A stretch of 64,000 nucleotides of DNA from Rhipidocladum racemiflorum. Taxonomy: Eukaryota; Streptophyta; Magnoliopsida; Poales; Poaceae. The stretch is taken from positions 19,281,666-19,345,665 of the forward strand of contig CM070577.1 in assembly GCA_036346355.1 (NCBI GenBank), given 5' to 3'. The number at the start of each line of letters is the position of its first letter. Position 1 is the first letter of the stretch. The notes below the pieces were generated by a model. It saw only the letters and a list, made by a program, of their open reading frames with translations, was not told where the DNA came from and ran no database searches. Positions 59,965 through 64,000 of this stretch are shown piece after piece. A program made the position numbers and the translations under genes.

Positions 59965-60147
59965 AAGCATACTGCACCTCCGGTGGAACTTGTACTATTA
60001 CCAGCAAGTGCTACCCTCGCTGAACTGAAAATACAGGCTGCAAGGGCCTTTCAAGAAACGTACCTCATGTTCCAAACCTTCCAGGCTGAACAGCTCCCTG
60101 ACTTACTAAACTTAAGCGACACAACCCTTGTGAAGCATGTGCTTGAC
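59965..60147 (+). pseudogene. PHD-finger gene fragment, upstream exon
   Basis: In-frame sequence PPVELVLLPASATLAELK and ARAFQETYLMFQ resembles the region before the PHD finger in plant MMD1/MS1-type regulators (pattern LP..AT..ELK......A.R.TY). A stop at 60145-60147 follows LVKHVLD, so a splice donor near GTGCTT (60139) may be used. No further upstream exons are recognised. Confidence 0.55.
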
Positions 60148-60164
60148 TGAAGCCAACTTTTTAG

Positions 60165-60531
60165 GGTGCGCGGACAGTGCACTGGGGATCACTGGAGAAT
60201 TGTGCGGTTCAGGATGGAGAGGAGTTTGGTGAACTGGACGGTAGAGTGCACATGTGGCGCCAAGGATGACGATGGTGAGAGGATGCTGGCATGTGACGTG
60301 TGTGAAGTCTGGCAACACACCAGGTGTTCAGGGATCAGTGATTTTGAGGATGTCCCTGAAAAATCCATATGCAGGAAGTGTGCTAGCCCACGTAGAGGAA
60401 AGGGTCGTGGCGGCGGTAGTGGCAACAGTGGCGGCAGAATGGAGGTGGGTGCTGCCAGGAGGTGCAAGGATGAGATAGGATCTTCTATTGGTGGTGCAGG
60501 CAAATTTGGATGCTTGGCAACTGTTAGGTGA
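60165..60531 (+). pseudogene. PHD-finger gene fragment, last exon
   Basis: It follows an acceptor-like TTTTTAG. The frame reads NWTVECTCGAKDDDGERM, LACDVCEVWQHTRCSGI and SICRKC, a complete Cys4-His-Cys3 PHD finger. A Gly/Arg-rich tail (RRGKGRGGGSGNSGG) and a stop at 60529-60531 follow. The PHD sequence matches plant PHD proteins of the MMD1/MS1 type, which bind histone H3 tails. With only two exons it is probably a captured piece, possibly carried by the Helitron-like element ending at 58540. An unrecognised intact gene is less likely. Confidence 0.65.
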
Positions 60532-60985
60532 CTGTACATAGTGTAGTGAAATGTAAATACTGAGGGAGGGAGAGTGGGGAGCAGCACCTGAGGCCTCTCT
60601 GGACCTTAGAGTTCCTCATGGAATCTGGTCTTTCTGACCAGTGATGTGATTTAATCTATTCTCCTTGGAAGTAATCCTTTCTCTGACCAGTGATATGATG
60701 TTAATCTATTCTCTCCTTGGAAGTAATCCTTTCTCTCTGTGTTAAGCACCTGCAATTCCGCATTGCAACATGGAAGACAGTGAGCTTTTAAGTGTAAACC
60801 ACATAAGACAACCAACGATACAAAAATAATAAAATATCAGTGTATAAACAGTAACAGCTTCGGTAGTTAGAAATCCAACACAGAGCCAGCGACGTTTGAG
60901 CTAGTTCAATTGTCCAGTGTACACATTTTAGGCTTTTGTGATATTATTGATCATAATGCACAACACCAGCCTGCATATTTGCAAA
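60532..60985. repeat. Tandem 54-base repeat and noncoding sequence
   Basis: TGACCAGTGATGTGATTTAATCTATTC...GGAAGTAATCC-type sequence occurs twice (about 60638-60682 and 60692-60735). The remainder has no recognised feature and ends at the CACTA 2 terminus. Confidence 0.6.
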
Positions 60986-61011
60986 CACTACTACAGAAAT
61001 GCTTATATTAG

Positions 61012-61435
61012 ACGGACCATCACAGATGGTTTTGAAAAACCGTCTGTAATATAGAACATCACAGACGATTCTATAAACCAACCGTCAGCGAAACATTCAC
61101 AGACCATTCTTCGTCTGCTATCACGGACGGTTTGAATACAAAACCGTCTGTAAAATTATCACAGACGGTATTATGCAATAACCGTCTGTGATATATATGG
61201 CTATCACCGACGGTTTAGTGAACAAAACCGTCTGTAATATATCACAGACGGTTTGTACACATCACCGTCTGTGATTATCTATATATCACAGACGGTTATT
61301 TGAAAGAACCGTCTGCGATAAAGTTTGCCTATATATAGGCCCGAGCGCAAGTTCGATTTGTGGTCATGAGCCGGGGTTGAATGTTAAGAGCGTTATATCA
61401 CAGTCGGTTTGGCCATAGAACCGTCTGTAAAAAAG
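61012..61435. repeat. 5-prime subterminal repeat array of CACTA 2
   Basis: About twelve copies of ACAGACGGTTT / AACCGTCTGTGA occur in inverted pairs. One pair lies downstream of the TATA box (61397-61432). Confidence 0.88.
61329..61339 (+). promoter_or_regulatory. TATA box of CACTA 2 transposase gene
   Basis: CTATATATAGG lies at the end of the main repeat array, in the same relative position as the TATA box of CACTA 1. Confidence 0.65.
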
Positions 61436-61439
61436 GCAG

Positions 61440-61757
61440 CCTAAATAATAGGTGATTCTTGTGGTCTAAGGTTAGTAATGGATAATTGCATCATATATGT
61501 TAATTCACATCTAAGGTTAGTAATGGATATAAAATTGCCTTATATATATTAATTCAATATCTAGCTTGGTTATGTAAGAAATTTAAGGTCGTTTAGATCT
61601 AGCTTGTAGATCTATGTTTTGGTGGTGATCTAAGCTAGCTAGTAATTGGACGTTATAATTGCAATATTATTTTCAAGCTCTAACATGTTAAGGAAAGTCT
61701 ACTTAATCAGTTCAAAGGAGGGTTCTAATTGGATCGAATATTACATGTGTAGCGTAG
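61440..61757 (+). other. 5-prime UTR or intron of CACTA 2 transposase gene
   Basis: This AT-rich interval contains the duplicated segment TCTAAGGTTAGTAATGGATA (near 61465 and 61511). It ends in TAGCGTAG directly before the ATG, an acceptor-like context as in CACTA 1. Confidence 0.45.
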
Positions 61758-64000
61758 ATGGATCGAAGCTGGATGTACGCTGAGAACCGTACGAGTGTGG
61801 AGTACATTAATGGCGTCTCCACTTTTAGAAGAACTGCAGAGGAGGACATGTTTAATAAGGGAGTGCAATATATGTCTTGTCCATGCATCGATTGCGAGAA
61901 TCTGATGATGTTTCGAAACTCAGCGCAGGTCGAAGCACACTTGATTATGCGAGGTTTCAAAAAGGGGTATACATGTTGGACCAGTCACGGCGAAGAGCAG
62001 AATATACAAGAAGCAGGTGGTACTGTTAACATCTTCGACGAAGTCAACGATATGCCAGATGATCACATAAATTCTGCTTCCGACGAGGATATGTTGCATG
62101 ATGACAATCTGGACCAGATGCTGCGCGACGCAGAAGGGAACCGTGATGAAAGGGAATATGAAAAATTCATGGGTTTGATGGAGGACTCGAAGAAACCTTT
62201 GTTTGCTGGTTGCAAGGTGAAATACACAAGGTTGTCGTCCGTGCTTGAACTGTTGAAATTGAAGGCAAGCAATGGTTGGTCAGACAAGAGTTTCACAGCG
62301 CTGTTACGTCTATTGGCAGACATGCTTCCAGAGGGAAACGAGTTGCCGACAACAACCTACAAAGCCAAGAAGGTTCTATGTCCCTTGGGAATGGAGGTAG
62401 AAAGAATACATGCATGTCCGAACGATTGTATCCTATACCGCAAAGAGTACGCAAACTTGCATGTATGTCCGGTGTGCAACGCATCCCGGTACAAGTGTAA
62501 GAGTCATTCAGATGAGGAGGTGAAGAAAGGAACTCCTGCTAAGATGGCATGGTCTCTGCCTCTAATTCCCCGATTGAAGCGTTTGTTCGCTAACCCAAAG
62601 GAGGCAAAACTGTTGTGTTGGCGTTCCGAGAAGCGTAAGAACGATGGAATGCTAAGACACCCTGCTGACTCCACCCAGTGGAGAAACATCGATGGGAGGT
62701 ATGAAGAATTCGCTGCGGAGATGAGGAATATAAGGTTTGGACTGAGTACAGATGGAATGAATCCTTTCGGTAACATGAGCAGCCGGCATAGCATTTGGCC
62801 CGTGAATCTCTGTATCTACAACCTTCCTCCTTGGTTGTGTATGAAGCGGAAGTACATTTTATTGTCCGTGCTTATCCAAGGACTGAAACAACCTGGGAAC
62901 GATATTGATGTGTACCTAGCTCCATTGGTGGAAGATCTAAAAACATTGTGGGTTCCTGGGGTACAGGTTTGGGATGCATACAAACGAGAGAACTTCACTT
63001 TGCACTGCTTGTTGTTCGGCACCATAAATGATTACCCTGCACTTGCTAACCTATCGGGCCAGAGTACAAAAGGTGCCAAGGCTTGCACTCACTGCCTAGA
63101 TGATACTGAGAGTGTGTGGCTGAATCACTCCCGTAAAACCGTGTACATGCGTCACCGTAGGTTCCTTGGGAGGAAACACCCATACCGCAAGATGAAGAAA
63201 CTATTCGACGGGACGAACGAAAACGGTTAAGCTCCAAGGCCTTTTAGCGGGAGAGATGTTCATGACTTTGTTAAGGACTTGGATGTTACACATGGAAAGG
63301 GACGTAAAGCAAGGTCGACCCGTGAGAAGAGCTTGTGGAAGAAGAGATCAATCTTTTGGGACCTACCTTACTGGGAGCACCTAGAAGTTCGCCACTGCAT
63401 CGATGTCATGCACGTTGAGAAGAATGTCTGTGATAGCCTGATTGGTCTCCTACTAAACATTAAGGGCAAAACAAAGGATGGTATCAACGCACGACTTGAC
63501 TTAGTCGATATGGGCATAAGACCTGAGTTAGCACCAAAAGAGACCATTAAAGGTGGTACGTATTGCGAACCGACATTTACCTTTATCAAAGGCGAAAGAA
63601 GCGAATCGTATGCGGTGCTTGCACGGTGTGAAAGTTCCGTCCGGCTACTCATCGAACATGAAGAGACTTGTTTCAATGCAAGATTTAAAATTAATTGGCA
63701 TGAAGTCTCATGATTGTCATGTGTTGATGACACAAATGCTCCCTATTGCAATTAGAAGTATTTTGCCAGTCAAGGTCCGAGAGACAATCACGAGGTTGTG
63801 TTATTTATTTAACACAATCGCTCAGAAGGTCATTGATCCCGAAGGACTAGATGCTCTGCAGGCTGAGGTGGTGATGACTCTATGTAATCTTGAGATTTAT
63901 TTCCCTCCGTCATTTTTCGATATCATGGTCCATCTCATTGTTCACCTTGTGATAGAGATAAAGATGTGCGGGCCTGTGTTCCTACGTAGCATGTACCCGT
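61758..64000 (+). pseudogene. CACTA 2 transposase (Transpos_assoc, tnp2, DUF4218), broken and cut by window
   Basis: The first frame (490 codons, 61758-63230) starts MDRSWMYAENRTS. It carries the transposase-associated domain (CPCIDC, GFKKGYTCW) and most of tnp2 (KASNGWSDKSF, DMLPEGN, ERIHACPNDCILYR, RNIRFGLSTDGMNPFGNM, PPWLCMKRKYI, VYMRHRRFLGRKHPYR). It ends in a TAA (63228-63230) where CACTA 1 has TCA in GSAPRP. The frame from 63279 continues (EVRHCIDVMHVEKNVCDS) and is lost near 63580. Another frame then reads DUF4218 (MKSHDCHVLMTQMLPIAIR, EIYFPPSFFDIM) open to the window end. One nonsense and one frameshift make it less decayed than CACTA 1. Confidence 0.9.

Larger units (their letters stand above)
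60986..64000 (+). mobile_element. CACTA element 2 (left part, cut by window end)
   Basis: The terminus is CACTACTACAGAAATGC at 60986, followed by subterminal repeats and a tnp2 gene on the plus strand. Only the first 3 kb is in the window, so the right end and target duplication cannot be checked. The three bases before it are AAA. The subterminal core (ACAGACGGTTT) differs from that of CACTA 1 although the transposases are related. Confidence 0.9.

Noticed and set aside
60189..60587. 132-codon minus-strand frame
   Set aside because: It is antisense to the PHD finger, whose Cys/His pattern on the plus strand is unambiguous.

Overview
The window is a block of nested plant transposable elements with no intact host gene. 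Long-LTR chromoviruses (LTRs of 3.4-4.5 kb), CACTA elements with GGCGGTTT or ACGGTTTT subterminal repeats, a Retand-type gag and captured gene fragments with plant-type introns point to a large, repeat-rich grass (Poaceae) genome. No marker identifies the species.

Layout. (1) 1-35136: an array of one Ty3/gypsy chromovirus family, here called A (Tekay/Del type, minus strand, LTR about 3.45 kb). From the left it holds a partial LTR with the end of the chromodomain gene (1-1672), a partial LTR (2837-5289), the A1 internal region (5290-23747), an LTR shared by A1 and A3 (23748-27181), and the A3 internal region (27182-35136), which is cut off inside gag. A second chromovirus, B (plus strand, 5535-18267, LTRs about 4.5 kb, target duplication CGGTG), sits in the A1 pol gene. 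A solo A LTR (27329-30822, target duplication CGGGT) sits in the A3 chromodomain. After B inserted, about 3.87 kb was duplicated in tandem, so a truncated B LTR (1673-2836) and a second A tail lie to the left. (2) 35137-36966 and 52497-58255: an unidentified retrotransposon leader, a third LTR type (D) and a broken Retand-type gag. (3) 36967-52496: CACTA element 1 (15.5 kb, target duplication AAC). It carries a tnp2 transposase gene with DUF4218 and DUF4216, a second gene joining a Transposase_24-type region to a Ulp1-like C48 cysteine protease, exons captured from a PRP19-like splicing-factor gene, and a nested solo A LTR (42112-45613, target duplication CAACC). (4) 58256-60985: a Helitron-like end and a PHD-finger gene fragment. 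(5) 60986 to the window end: CACTA element 2, with a related but broken tnp2 gene.

How the parts work. In the chromoviruses, gag forms the particle, protease, RT and RNase H make the cDNA, and integrase with its chromodomain inserts it into chromatin. Every copy here is damaged: B has no gag, A1 has an altered RT catalytic motif and gag zinc knuckle, and A3 has an altered integrase catalytic site. In CACTA 1, transposase would act on the TIRs and subterminal repeats, and the second gene probably supplies a TNPA-like accessory product fused to a protease. Its DNA-side features (5-prime, internal and 3-prime repeat arrays and two TATA boxes) are well preserved although the reading frames are broken.

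Caution: many differences between near-identical copies are short clusters at CAG/CTG/CCNGG-like sites, so some frameshifts called here may be base-calling errors in methylated DNA.
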